A program made the translations under genes and the position numbers. 64,000 nucleotides of DNA from Haliclona indistincta. Its lineage: Eukaryota > Porifera > Demospongiae > Haplosclerida > Chalinidae. The DNA lies in assembly GCA_964017065.1 (NCBI GenBank), contig OZ024783.1, forward strand, positions 13,638,040 to 13,702,039. The letters run 5' to 3'. Shown in pieces: positions 12,201 to 27,112 of the stretch. Under the pieces are notes generated by a model. It made no database searches. It worked only from the letters and a program-made list of their open reading frames with translations, and was not told where the DNA came from. Position 1 is the stretch's first letter; every line of letters begins with the position of its first letter.

Positions 12201-15200
12201 CTCCCTTCAGACTGTACTGGTGTATGGAGGCAGTGCAGAATTTGCTGGTGTGTCTCATCCTCAGTGGCTTCCTGAAAGCATAGAAGGACTGGGTGTCTTT
12301 TTCGGGATAACAGCTTTTCTCTTCTGCGTTCACAGCATGGTGAGAAACTAACAATTATACCGTTATGCAAAAGTAACACAGTCTGTTACATAACGGTATA
12401 AACAGCCTTATAAAGCATGGCTCAATTCACTCACTATTGATGTTCTCTGAGGAAGTGGTGTTGTTAGAGGCATTGCAGTATACACACATAAACACACTAT
12501 ATTAACTTGGGTAGCTAATTGCTATGGCAACTAATTACTAAAGTAATTAGTTAATGAGTAATGTGTACACACAAGTCAGCTGACTTGTATTTAATGGATT
12601 CAAATTGTATTACATGTAGTGTCATAGCCAGGCGCTAGAAGGGGGTGGAGCGAAGGGGGAGAAAAAACAGCGCCTGGTATATACTGCTTACGCATGCGCG
12701 ACTAGCGGTGGAATTCCACCGCCGCCGGTTATCATCGTACACGTTTGTAGTACGTGATGAATATTCATCAGTTTTTTAGCAGTTCGTGAAGCTTTCCTGT
12801 TTGCAATCTGCTGTCATGACTGTATTCTAGCGGCTTTTCTTGAAGCTCTAGCACAAGAGCAGAAGTACAATTTAACAACTGGTGCTCCTGGTAGCGGAAA
12901 CGAGCGACATCGATTGACAAGAGCGGTATGAATGACGCGATTAAGCCTACTATTGCGTATGCACGCTCACCACAAAGTTATTTGTCGAATCCAGAGCTAG
13001 AGCTGACGATCGAGTTGCTACTCAGTCAGTTGCTTGTAAGCTTAATAATGGAGGCGTGGTCTGAATAACCGCTACCACGTTTTCATGACATAATCGGAAT
13101 ATTTTACAGTAAAATAAACGGATATTTAGCGCATGCGTGTGCAGTAGATACCAGGCGCTTATTTCTTCTCCTCACTAGCGCCTGGGTACGAGGCTAGTAG
13201 TGTCAAGGTTTTTTAGAAAATCAATTCTCAGACTACAGGTCATGTAGACTTATTGTGTATTGTCAATCGGCTTTCAAAATAAAATGTTAGAATTATTTTT
13301 CATAGCAGCATTTATTTAAAATACCATAGTTGTGTAGTGTTATGTTAACATGCAGAACACCAGACAGTCCATGAAGCTGAGATGGTTGGTCTTTAATCAT
13401 AGCCTTGTTGTATCCATGTCAATATGCTGTAGTATTGTGCTTACAGTGTTAGAGCAGCACACGACAAAGAAGAGAAATGAAGTTGGAAGCAAAACAAGCA
13501 ACAGCTGCAGGAGGTGATGTAGTGGTGCCTAGTAACTACATGTATGCAATGTGTAGTAGTCACATGATCACATTGTCTGACAACCAACATAAACAAACAA
13601 TAATGGTTCTTTGATGTTGCTGCCATTGTTGTGTTTGCTCTGACCCTCCACATGAATCCATGAATGAATACACAAGTAGCAAAATATCATGTAAATAGCC
13701 CAAACCATGTGCTGTCTAATAAAGACACATCAGTCATCTACATGTACATGTAGTCCCTTTGTTGTCTCTACTTACATGTATGTGTATCTGGTTTGTATTG
13801 TCATTACTGCTTTCTTATGATAATTAGAAATACACAGCATTTCAGTGTCTCCTTGTATAGTTCTCAAATCATGTAGCAGGGTTAGTTTGCTGACACCACT
13901 GTGTGAAAGAAAGTGTTCAGGCTATAACCGATGTACGGCTGATTACTACATGTACAATAGATATTCATTTTATTAATAATCTTATTAATGGTTGTACTAT
14001 ATCCCAGTGTTATCATTCCCTTATTTGGTTAAAGTGCCTGCTGCTATAGCAGGGGGTGAGATGACACAGCACAATCACATCCTTGCTGCTGGATAGCATT
14101 CCTTCCTTAACTAAGAGCAACAATCATGATTATTTTCAACAATTTGTGCAAGCTTGAAAAAATAGTACTAGTTCCTTTTTATTATATACATATTATTATG
14201 TATTGAGGGTTTTGTCTAATGATGCCCTGTTATAATCATGTTCTTGTGTATGTGGTTATTGTGTGTTCCTGGTAGCACCACTAGTCTATTCATGCAGCCT
14301 CTTATCATAACTAGCCAACGTCACACATCAGATCCCTTGAAATTGACCTTTTTTGGTCACAGAGAGCAGGTCTATCCTCTAATCACATGTCAGCTTGGTC
14401 AGCATTCAATGTGTTTATGAGTTCTGACTCTTCACTAGCATTTCCTGTGCAGTATGTGCTTCACACAAAGAGTGCTATAGTACCATAACATTGTAACAAT
14501 GTGTTCAACCTGTCATGCATTGAGTATTTGTAATTGTTTATGTATACCAAGCAGCCTATATTACCAAGGAGGGTTTACACACCTCATCGTACTTGTGGTC
14601 CACTTTGTCCAATTTATGTTCACATAAACTTACTGACTAAGACCAACACTGTTAGACACTGGAAGACATGTTACTGTGCTTTAGGTCCTGCAAAGAGGCA
14701 ATTCTAAGCCTGTATGAAACTACAACTCCATATAAAGCACATTCTGACCCCTCCCATTTGTAGCTGGCTATGGGCCTGTTGTAATTCACTGTATGCTAAC
14801 CGAACTACAACTGACAATTGCACCATATATTAGTATTACAAATCTTGTGCATGTCCTAGTCCTGTGTTCACCATCAACCAGCAGGGCTTAACCACTAGAC
14901 AAAGTATGTTTTATTTGGTTTTAAGAAAGGATCAGAAAAAAGGTTCAGGAAAAAAACAAAGGTTTAGTGTCTAGTGGTATACAGCTACCAATAGGATTGT
15001 GTGTATTATTACCAAGTGTACCCTGGGAAAAACAAATTACATGTGAGTAATTCAACTACAAGTGATGTCTACATTGTGCTGTGTGTTTTCAAAAGTCAAG
15101 CAAGTGATGTTGCATTCAGCATGATGCAATTCTTCTAGTTTCTTTGGTGTGTGTTTTCTGCTGTGTAGACAACACTGTGTATTTGGATGCTGTAGTCTTT

Positions 15201-18200
15201 GTTGATTTCATGCAGTTTCAATATCCTGTTCGATTTGTCTTCCTCAGTGAAAAATAACAGTCGTGTTTACTGAGCTCATAGTAATTGTTCAAGTGGTGTT
15301 ACATTATGCATATACAGTGCTTTTAATCTAGAGGAGCCACTTTTTATTCCCAGAGTTGAGTGTGTAGTTAGTCCACACAACTTTCTACATAGCCCTTTCT
15401 ATTGCATTAATGCAGATTGCAACTATGAGCACGAGAAAATGCAAGACACACGATGCTCTACAGCTCTCTCCCATTGAAGCTAATACAATAGCGCCATGTT
15501 TGTGACATCACTATAATTTGTACAACGTCACGACGAACCACACCTACGACACAGCAGCCACAGTCTAGCGCCACAACGAGGCTTGGCGGTTACTATTCCT
15601 CGAGCTTAGCTAATATCTATGCTGTAAAAGCACGCTTAAGAACGGGCAAAGCGAAAAACACAGCTTTTGATCGGCGCCATTCTTGCCGCTCGACAGTGAG
15701 CGGCGCAGCGCACGCAGAAACACGTAATCGATAAACGCTCATATTGGATGAATATCATTATAACACGGCAGAGAATCGAAGTCACAGCTAAAGTTGGTGT
15801 TCTCGCTGACCGCTTTTGCGCATGGATGAACGTATCGCGCTAGTTTAAAAACTAGTGAAAACTACAAGTATCTGGCTATCCAGAGATCAAGTGGTTTTTC
15901 TTAACTCGCAAAGATGTCCAGATTTCAGCCTTAACACTTTTATCACCAAAAATCGCCAATTTCTAGTACATTTAGGGCTCATACTTCACTATGCTTGGAA
16001 GTTAAGCTCTCTAACTTGCTGAGATTAAAACTGAATAGTCATTCAAGCAGACTGCAAAGGGAATTTTCTTAACTCAGCTCCATACTATTTTCCTGGCCTT
16101 AACACATTTTTTCATAATTGCAAACCAATGGCTGGTACACAAGCAGCAATAACTTTACTGTCAACCAGCAAAATCAGTCCAGATTTTCTACACACACTAC
16201 AGAATGATGTGTGAACACTCATAGCAAATTTCAGTCCAATAGCAACTATAGTTACTTTTTCTGAACACAAAACATACTTGTTAACCACAAAACACAAAAG
16301 TGGCTCCTCTAGATTAAAAGCACTGTATCTATCCATACTTTTCTTCTGTTATATTACATGCTTAGCCTATGTATAATACCGGTATACACATTCTTTCGTG
16401 CTTTTCTCGGAATTGTAGCTTGTGTTTACGAACTGTGGAGATTTTCCATGCTCTGAGCATTTTTAGGAAGCTAGATTAAGCATAAACAAGCATATTATCG
16501 GTAGTTGAGTAAAGCTACCTGGGATTATTTCATATTGTGCTATGCATTGGGATAATGTGGTATATATACATGTAGTCTTTGTGCTACTTATTTCATCTTC
16601 ATTGTAGTGTGATATTAGTAATGAAATGTGTAGAGATTTTGAGGCTTTTGGAAGTTTGGTTATGTGCAAACATGTGTATCAAACCATTGTTTAGTAAGAC
16701 ATATTTCTTGGCTTGGTTGTGCACCTGTCAATGTGAGTCGGGTGTCTGTCACTCCAGTTACCTGGAGGGGATTTTATGTACAATGGTGTTTAATGCCCTA
16801 CATGTGTAGTACATTATGTCACTAGTGTGAAACATGTGTATTAGTGTTTACGAGAGATTATTCTACCAGGTGTTGAGCTTTGGGGAGTCAAATAGTCATG
16901 CGTAAATATGCTCACAACAGTTTTGTGTTGTCTGAAATGTGTGTAACATGACAGATGTTGTTTACAGGTAGCTTGGTCCTGATCCTTGGAATAGTGTCAT
17001 TAGGACACTTGTCTCTTCCATGTTGTCATAACTCCATTGTGTATCCCAAGTATGGTAAACGGCATACACACCCTGTACAGTCTGTGAAATGGTGTTTACC
17101 AGATATTGTTCCAGCAGGTGTTGAGCTTTAGGAATTCGAATAGTAATGCGTAAATATATTACATGTAAATATACTCACGACAGTTTTGTGATGTCTGTAA
17201 TAAATTATGATAGATTCATTAAATTGTTGTTTGCCGATAGCTTGGTCCTCAATCCTTAGAATAGTGCCATAAGATACTTGTCTCTGCCTCGTTGATACAG
17301 ACACGCTACTGTCTGTGAACTAGTATTCACCAGAGATTGTTCTACCAGGCGTTGAAGTCAAATATTCATGCGTATTGTGATGTCTAAACTGTTTGTAACA
17401 TGATAGATTCATTAAATTGTTGTTTTGATCGGCAAACCTTGGAATATATACTTCTATGTTGTCATAACTTCATTATGTATCCTAAGTATGGTAAACACAC
17501 ACACACACACACACACACAGATCTTGAGAGATACATTTGTACCCCTGTGGAGACCACACATGGGGATTATGAGTGGAGACTACAAGACCACACCGCAAGC
17601 TTAGCATGCCTGAAGTCATTACTTTGTACACAGTGTTTCTAGGCTGGTATCAGAGGTTTGACACTCTTCTTAATATATAATCTTGATAGTACATGCATTG
17701 TACCTTGATACCGTAATTTGCAAGTCAGTTATCAACTTTTTGGGTAGCTTTTCCATCAAGACGTATGCGCATTGACAAAATGTAAATAGCTTTGTACAGT
17801 CAAATGCGCATGCGTAGCGTGCTATGGTTGTGAGCTTGAGACAACGGATTTGCAATCTATGGTAACAGCACATGCATTATTGGTATTTGTAGAATTTGCA
17901 CACTCTTTGTGGTACTTGACACATCCTGTTGTTCACAAGGTGTAGTGCTTTCAATATAGATTATAGTCAACATGTGTAGTTCAGCACAGCCACCTGGGGC
18001 TATTGTGGAACGGGCTATTCCGGATTGTATTGTGCATTGGGATATGTAGCACATGACTACTACATGTTGCATGGTCTTTGAGCTGTTTGTTTCATTACAG
18101 TGTGAAATCCGGAGTGTGTTCACAATATGTAGAGATGTTAGCTGAGCTTTCAACATTATTATGCTGAACATGTGCAATAAACTGTAGTTTGATGATGCCT

Positions 18201-21200
18201 ATGCCTGTTTCATGTGTATGTGCTGTTTGTGCTATGTGACATTCGGAGAAAATGATTCAAATTGTGTAAAGAGAAGTTAGATTATGCGTAGACATGGTTA
18301 TTGACTATAGTTTTGAATCACCATGATTGTGCACTTTCATTATGCTATTGTCAATGTAGGGAACCATGTTCTCTCATAGTATTATTGTCAGTAATATGCT
18401 GCTTTGTCTAGCTAATGTGATTTCAGTGGTCATGTCAAATGAGTGCCCCCTTGTCTTGCTACAAGCTTAGCCTATTCACACTCAGCTTATCATAACTTAG
18501 CTGCTTAGCTGACTTCAAACGAATATTCGAATAGCTGCAATAGCATTCGAATACTGTCAAAACGATCGAATAGTCGAATAGTACAAGTATTCGTTTCAGC
18601 CCTAACATAAACAACCTTTATGAAGCCTAACACGGCTCACTATTGATATTCTATGGGAAGCTTTCATTTTTTGTTATAGGCAGGTTGCGAGCCTTACATT
18701 ATACACACGTATACACACTGTATTAACATGGGTAGCTAATTGCTATGGTACTAATATTCTGAAGTAATTAGTTAATGAGTAATTTGTACACACAAGTCAG
18801 CTGACTTGTATTTAATGGATTCAAATTGTATTACACATGTAGTGTGAAAGTTTTTTTAGAAAATCAATACTCACAGGCTACAGGTCATGTAGACTTATTG
18901 TGTTGTGTATAGTCAATCGGCTATCAAAATAAAATGTAACTTATTAGCCTTATTTCACAGCAGCTTTTATTGAAAATACCATAGTTGTGTAGTGTTTTGT
19001 TAACATGCAAAGTACCAGACAGTCCATGAAGCTGAGATGGTTAGTCTTGAATCATAGCCTTGTTGTATCCATGTCAATATGCTGTAGTATAGTGCTTATA
19101 GTGTTAGAGCACACAGACAAAGAAGAGAAAGAAGTTAAATGCGCAACAAGCAACAGCTGCAGGTGGTGGTGGTGGTAGAGGGGGAGGTGGTGTCAGTTTA
19201 CTAGTGGTGTCTTGTAACTATGCAATGTGTAGTAGTCACATGATCAACTAAACATAAACAATCATAACAAACATTAATGGTTCTTTGATGTTGCGTGCCG
19301 TTATTGTGTTTACTCCGACCCACCACATGAATCCATAATATCATGAATACACGAGTAGTGTAACTAGCCCAAAGCATACACTTCACACAACAGTCATCTT
19401 ACATGCAGTCTCTTGGTGTGTGCCTGTAACTGCAGCTCTTGCAGTGTGGGACTTGGGAATGACTTGATTCTTCTCAGTCATCATTATTTTAGTTCAGACC
19501 CATCGTCCAATCACTTAGGAAGACCTTGATAATAGCACTTGTGTTAGTTGACTCATGTTGTAACAAAAGATTTTTTAATGTATCTGGTTTGTATTGTCAT
19601 TGTTACTTGCTTATGATGATTAGAAATACACAGCATTTCAGTGTCCCCTTCTGTAGTTGTCCTCTTCAAATCATGTAGCAGAGGTTAGTTTGCTGACACC
19701 ACTATGTGTTTAGGATAAAACGATGTAGGGCTGATTACTACAATAGATATTGAATTCACAAATTATTAATAATCTTATTAATGATTGTACCATCATTCCC
19801 TTGTTTGGTCAAAAGTGCCTAGCAATGTAGGGTTGACACAGCACAGCTAGTACACACCCTTGCTGCTGGTTAGCATTCCTTCCTTAACTACATGTAAGAG
19901 CAACAATCATGATTATTTTCAACAATTCATGCAATCTTGAAAAAAATAATACTAGTTCCTTTTTATTACCTACATAATATTATTGTGTATTGAGGGTTTT
20001 GTCTAATGCTGCCTGTTATAATTGTGGTTATTGTGTGTTCCTGGTAACACCACTAGTCTATTCATGCAGCCTCTTATCATAACCACACAAACGTCACACA
20101 TCAGATCCCTTGAAAATTGACCTATTTTGGTCACAGAGAGCAGGTCTGTTCTCTAATCACATGTCAGCTTGGTCAGCATCCAATGTGTTTACCAGTTGTG
20201 ACTCTTCCTGTGCAGTATGTGGTACACACAAAGAGTACATACTATAGTACCACAATAATAATGACAACATGTACAACCAGTTATGCATACCAAGCATCCT
20301 GTACCAATGCAAGCAGGGTTTGCACACCTCATCTTACTTACTTGTGGTCTACTTTGTCCAATTTATGTTCATATACAACTTACTGACCAAGACCAACATT
20401 ATTGGAAGACATGTTACTATGCTTTAGGTGCTGCAAAGAGGCAATTCTAAGCCTGTATGAAACTCAGTATAACTCCATATAAAGCACATTCTGACCCCTC
20501 CCATTTGTAGCTGGCTATGGGACTGTTGTATCCATTGTATGCTAACCGAACTACAACTGACAATAGCACCATATTATTACAAATCTTGTGCATGTCCTAG
20601 TCCTGTGTTCACTATCAACCAGCATTAACCACTAGACAATATGTATGTTTTTAGTTCTAAAAAAGGTCCAAAAAAGAATTCTAAGAAAGGTTCCGTGTCT
20701 AGTGGTACATGTATAAAGCTACCAATAGAATTATGTGTGTGTGTACCAAGGGTGATCTCGGTAGAGCAAATTATATGTGAGCAATTCAACTACAGTGATG
20801 TCTACATTGTGCTGTGTGTTTTCAAAAGTCAAGCAAGTGATGTTGCATTCAGCATGATGCAATTCTTCTAGTTTCTTTGGTGTGTGTTTTCTGCTGTGTA
20901 GACAACACTGTGTATTTGGATGCTGTAGTCTTTGTTGATTTCATGCAGTTTCAATATCCTGTTCAATTTGTCTTCCTCAGTGAAAAATAACAGTCGTGTT
21001 TACTGAGCTCATAGTAATTGTTCAAATGGTGTTATATGATCATGCATATATCTATCCATACTTCTCTTCTGTTATATTACATGCTTAGGCTATGTATAAT
21101 ACCGGTATACACATTCTTTCGTGCTTTTCTCGGAATTGTAGCTTGTGTTTACGAACTGTGGAGATTTTCCATGCTCTGAGCATTTTTAGGAAGCTAGATT

Positions 21201-22503
21201 AAGCATAAACAAGCATATTATCGGTAGTTGAGTAAAACTACCTGGGATTATTTCATATTGTGCTATGCATTGGGATAATGTGGTATATATACATGTAGTC
21301 TTTGTGCTACTTATTTCATCTTCATTGTAGTGTGATATTAGTAATGAAATGTGTAGAGATTTTGAGGCTTTTGGAAGTTTGGTTATGTGCAAACATGTGT
21401 ATCAAACCATTGTTTAGTACGACATATTTCTTGGCTTGGTTGTGCACCTGTCAATGTGAGTCGGGTGTCTGTCACTCCAGTTACCTGGAGGGGATTTTAT
21501 GTACAATGGTGTTTAATGCCCTACATGTGTAGTACATTATGTCACTAGTGTGAAACATGTGTATTAGTGTTTACGAGAGATTATTCTACCAGGTGTTGAG
21601 CTTTGGGGAGTCAAATAGTCATGCGTAAATATGCTCACAACAGTTTTGTGTTGTCTGAAACGTGTGTAAAATGACAGATGTTGTTTACAGGTAGCTTGGT
21701 CCTCATCCTTGGAATAGTGTCATTAAGACGCTTGTCTCTTCCATGTTGTCATAACTCCATTGTGTATCCCAAGTATGGTAAACGGCATACACACCCAGTA
21801 CAGTCTGTGAAATAGTGTTTACCTGAGATTGTTCCAGCAGGTGTTGAGCTTTAGGAAGTTAAATGTTCATGCCTGTTGACAACAAAACTCCAGTTTTGTG
21901 ATGTCTGAAATGTGTGTAACATGACAGATGTTGTTTACAGGTAGCTTGGTCCTCATCCTTGGAATAGTGTCTCTTCTATGTTGTCATAACTTCATTGTGT
22001 ATCCCAAGTATGGTAAACAGCATCCACACCCAGTACAGTCTGTGAATTAGTGTTTACCTGAGGTTGTTCTAACAGGTGTTGAGCTTTAGGAAGTCGAATA
22101 GTCATGCGTTAATAAATTATACTCAACGACAGTTTCGTGATGTCTGTAATAATGATAGATTCATTAAATGGTGTGATTTATCATTCATTAAACCTTGGAA
22201 TAGTGTCATAAGATACTTGTCTCTCTTCCTTGTTGATAAATGACATACAGACACACTACAGTCTGGGAACTAGTATTTACCAGAGATTGTTGTACCAGGC
22301 GTTGAAGTCAAATATTCATGCATAATTATTGTGACTGTTTGTAACATGATAGATTCATTAAATTGTTGTTTTGATCGGCAAACCTTGGAATAGATACTTC
22401 TACATTGTATGTTGTCATAACTTCATTATGTACCCTAAGTATGGTAATGACACACACACACACACACAAAAGCAAAGCAAAGCAAAAAGCAAAAAGCTTA
22501 CAC

Positions 22504-22547
<44 letters not shown>

Positions 22548-25500
22548 ATCTTGAGAGATACATTTGTACCCCAGTGGAGACCACATGTGGGGAGTGGAGA
22601 CTACAAGACCACACTGCAAGCTATTATCTATGCAGTCACATTAACACAGTGTTGGTATCAGAGGTTTGACACTCTTCTTAAATATATAATCTTGATAGTA
22701 CATGCATCGTACCTTGGTAGCAGCAGCACATGCATTAATTGGTATTTGTAGAATTTGCTCACTATCTTTGTAGTACTTGACACATCCTGTTGTTCACAAG
22801 GTGTAGTGCTTTCAATATAGATTATATGTAAACACGTTTAGTTCAGTACAGCTACCTGGGGCTATTGTGGTGCGGGGCTATTCCGGATTGTATTGTGCAT
22901 TGGGATATGTAGCACATGACTACTACATGTTGCATGGTCTTTGAGCTGTTTGTTTCATTACAGTGTGAAATCCGGAGAGTGTTCACAATCTGTAGAGATG
23001 TAGCTGAGCTGTCAGCATATGCTAAACATGTGCAATAAACTGTAGTTAGGTGATAGCATAGATATGTTATGGTAACAGCTACCTGGGGCTATTTGAAACA
23101 TGCCCTGTTTCATGTGTACGTGCTGTTTGTGCTATGTGACATCCGGAAAGTGTTCACGATGTGTAAAGAGAAGTTAGATTATGCGTAAACATGGTTATTG
23201 ACGATAGTTTGAATCACCATTATTGTGCACTTTCAGTGTGACTTAGTATAATATGCTATTATCCACTAGTATGATACATGTGTTAGTGCAAGTCTCTAAA
23301 GTGTGTCATTTGGGAGTTAGTATCTACCAGAGATTCCTAGCAGGTGTAACTATTTTGAGCTTTAGAAAGCTAAACAGGCACTGTAGTTCATACTGTGTTG
23401 TGTATTGTGCATTGTATACTGGTGTACTATATGGGATGGAAATATGATATTTGATTTTTAGACACTATACATGTGTAACTCATGTAGGAACCATGTTCTC
23501 TCATAGTAATTGTCAGTAATATGCAGTTTTGTCTAGCTAATGTGATTTCAGTGGTCATGTCAAATGAGTGCCCCTTGTCTTGCTACAAGCTTAGCCTATT
23601 CACACTCTGCTTATCATAACTTAACTGCTTGGTCCAGAATGATTCCTTGTTTGGTCATTTTGAGAAAAGAGAGCCAGCTAAGCAGCCCTGAATGTGGGAA
23701 CTGGTTACTGTATCAAATGTTGCTACAAGTTTTGAATAATATTCCCGTGTGACTGAGTGGAGTCAGAATTTCTTTTCCACCTCTCAAGTTTATTTAAGCA
23801 TTGTATTATAGTTTAGGGACAAATCAGTTGGTTGCTACCTACAATTTTTTACCATACACTACATGTACACAAGCTACTGTATGACTATCAGAGTGTGTAA
23901 GAGTTATTCCACTTGGCTCCTATAGTCTGCTGCACAGAACAACACTCATGCCTGGAATAGCTCTTAGGTCTGCCAGTCAAGAATGTGTATTGGTCACCAT
24001 GCCGATACAGGCATTATTCATAATTGATAATCATAGCTTGGAATGATTTAGGAGAGCATGAATAAAATCAATTTTTGCTACATGTATGTGTATGGCAACA
24101 ACTACATGTTCAATATGAAGAGTATATCAATGTCTGTTTATCTGTTTTCAAAATCAATGTCAAGACAGGGTGTGTGTTTAGTGACAGTAACAGTTTCACT
24201 ATGGTGTGTTTACAGACTCATGACTCTCTCTCACAAGTGTATTGTAGCTGTAAGACACATGTACAGAATTCAAAACAGGTGTACACATAGTAAACAGAAT
24301 TAATCGAAATCAGTCAACATGCACAAAAATGCTGTTGCATCAATTGTATTCTTTTGTGTCTCGTGTTCTAGCGCAACGTAGCTTGACTCCTTGCATGATC
24401 ATCAACAGCCTTATAAGCCTATAGGATGAATGTATAGTCTTATAGTAATTGTTGAGAGGTATTCTACAGTAGCATTCTTGTGTCAACTCAGCTCATCTGT
24501 TAGCTATGGGTTTGTATAGATAGTAGACATTATGTACTTCAGTACTTACTGCATTTCTCCCTCGCTCCCTCCTCTTTCTCTCTCTCTCCCCCTCTCCCTC
24601 CTCCCTCTCTCTCTCTTCTTTCCTCTCTCTCTTTCCCCCTCGCAAGCAATGTGTGCTACACTCAAAGAGTGCTATAGTACCACAACATTGTTTAACCAGT
24701 CATGCATTGAGTATTTGTAATTGATTATGTATACCAAGCAGCCTATACCAAGCAGGAGGGTTTGCGCACCTCATCGTACTTGTGGTCCACTTTGTCCAAT
24801 TTATGTTCACATATAAAACTTACTGACTAAGACCAACGCTATAGGAAGACATCTTACTGTGCTTTAGGTCCTGCAAAGAGGCAATTCTAAGCCTGTATGA
24901 AACTACAACTCCATATAAAGCACATTTTGACCCCTCCCATTTGTAGCTGGCTATGGGACTGTTGTATCGCTAACCGAACTACAACTGACAATAGCACCAT
25001 AGATATTATTACAAATCTTGTGCATGTCCTAGTCCTGTGTTCACCATCAACCAGCATTAACCACTAGACAAAGTATGTTTTATTTGGTTTTAAGAAAGGA
25101 TCAGAAAAAAGGTTCAGGAAAAAAGAAAGGTTTAGTGTCTAGTGGTATACAGCTACCAATAGGATTGTGTGTATTATTACCAAGTGTGCCCTGGGAAAAA
25201 CAAATAACATGTGAGTAATTCAACTACAGCGATGTCTACATTGTGCTGTGTGTTTTCAAGAGTCAAGCAAGTGATGTTGCATACAGCATGATGGAATTCT
25301 TCTAGTGTCTTGTGTATTTTGGATCCTTGTACTCTTTGCTGAGTTCATGCAGTTTCATTATCCTGTTTGATATATCTTCCTCAGTGAAAAATAACAGTCG
25401 TGTTTACTGTACACATAGTAATTGTTCAAGTGGTGTTACATAATCATGCATATATCTATCCATACTTCTTTTCTGCTACAGCACATGCTCATGCTATGTA

Positions 25501-27078
25501 TAATACTGGTACACATTCTTTGTGCTTCTCGGAATTGTAGCTTGTGTTTACGAAGTGCGGAGGTTTTCCATGCTCTGAGTATTTTAGGAAGCTAGATTAA
25601 GCATAAACAAGCATATTATCAGTAGTTGAATACAGCTACCTGGGATTATTCCGTATTGTGCTGCTATGCATTGGGATATGTGGTATACTCTTTGTGCTAC
25701 ATATTTCATCTTCATAATAGTGTGACATTAGGAATAAAAAATGTGTTTGTAAGCTTTTGGAATAAAATGTGTAGAGATTTTTGAAGCTTTGGAAGTTAGG
25801 TTATGTGCAAACATGTGTATCAAGCCAAGTTTAGTATTTACATATTTCTTGGCTTGGTTGTGCACTTGTCGATGTGAGTTAGTGTCTGTCACTCCAGTTA
25901 CCTGAGGGGGATTTTATATACAATGGTGTTTAATGCACTACATGTGTAGTACAATGTACATTATGTCACTGTAGTTTGAAGCATGTGAATTATTGTTTAC
26001 CAGTGATTGTTCTACCAGGTGTTGAGTTTTAGGAAGTCAAATGTTCCGTGTGTATTGACAACAACACACCAGTTTCGTGATGTCTGAAATGTATATAACA
26101 TGATAGATTCTTGTTTACCGATAGCTTTGTCCTCAAACCTTAAAATAGTGCCATAAGATACATGTTGGTAAATGAGATTTTATATACAATGGCGTTTAAT
26201 GCACTACATGTGTAGTACATATGTAGTGTTTACCAGAGATTGTACTAGCAGGTGTTGGGCTTTTGGAAGTCAAATATTCGTATAACACGCCAGTTTTGTG
26301 TTGTCTAAAATGTGTGTAACATGACAGATGTTGTTTACAGGTAGCTTGGTCCTCAGACCTTGGAATAGTGTCATTAAGATGCTCGTCTCTTCCATGTTGT
26401 CATAACTTTATTGTGTAGCCCAAGTATGGTAAACGGCATCCACACCCTATACAGTCTGTGAAATGGTGTTTACGAGATATTGTTCTAACAGGTGTTGAGC
26501 TTTAGGAAGTCAAATAGTCATGCGTAAATATACTCACGACAGTTTTGTGATGTCTGTAATATGATAGATTCATTAAATTGTGAGCGGATTTGAGAAAAGG
26601 GGTCACTTCGCGCATGTAATTTTCGAACTAACGCATGTTTTCAACTTGCTGGCATTCATCCAAATTTGGTCCGATGGCTCTAAAATTTGATATACAGCAA
26701 GCAGAATGATCAAATATTATATACTAAAAATTTCATTGAGTTTCAACAATATTTTGACCGACTAACAGCCATTTGAAAACAGGCGTGCATTCAAAATTAC
26801 ATGCGCGAAGTGACCCCTTTTCTCAAATCTGCTCACAATTGTTGTTTACCAATAGCTTGGTCCTCAAACCTAAGATACTTGTCTCTTCCATGTTGATAAA
26901 TGACATACAGACACGCTACAGTCTGTGAACTAGTGTTTACCAGAGATTGTTCTACCAGGCGCTGAAGTCAAATATTCATGCGTATTGTGATGTCTAAATC
27001 GGCAAACCTTGGAATAGATACTTCTATGTTGTCATAACTTCATTATGTATCCTAAGTATGGTAAACACACACACACAG

Positions 27079-27112
<34 letters not shown>

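Larger units (their letters stand above)
12385..18510 (+). repeat. Intron 5 large tandem unit, copy 1
   Basis: First of three related blocks filling intron 5. Anchors shared with copy 2 run in the same order, for example 12460 with 18690, 13320 with 18960, 14688 with 20431, 16478 with 21201 and 18089 with 22949. Copy 1 carries two private transposon insertions (12625-13196 and 15315-16325). No coding sequence was recognised. Confidence 0.85.
18605..24650 (+). repeat. Intron 5 large tandem unit, copy 2
   Basis: Second block. Its 5' half parallels copy 1; its 3' half (about 23100-24650) parallels copy 3 (27700-29558). Parts are almost identical between blocks (16425-17000 with 21148-21720; 23220-23650 with 27813-28250), indicating recent duplication or conversion. 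It ends in a pyrimidine tract equal to the one before exon 6. Confidence 0.85.

Noticed and set aside
16463..16809. Small frames identical in two or three intron 5 blocks (e.g. 16463-16669 and 21186-21392)
   Set aside because: Identity covers both strands and surrounding DNA equally; it reflects recent duplication, not coding constraint.
23253..23752. Frames of 62-64 codons repeated at 27846-28345
   Set aside because: Part of the block duplication; no start context, no domain, and changes are not biased to silent sites.
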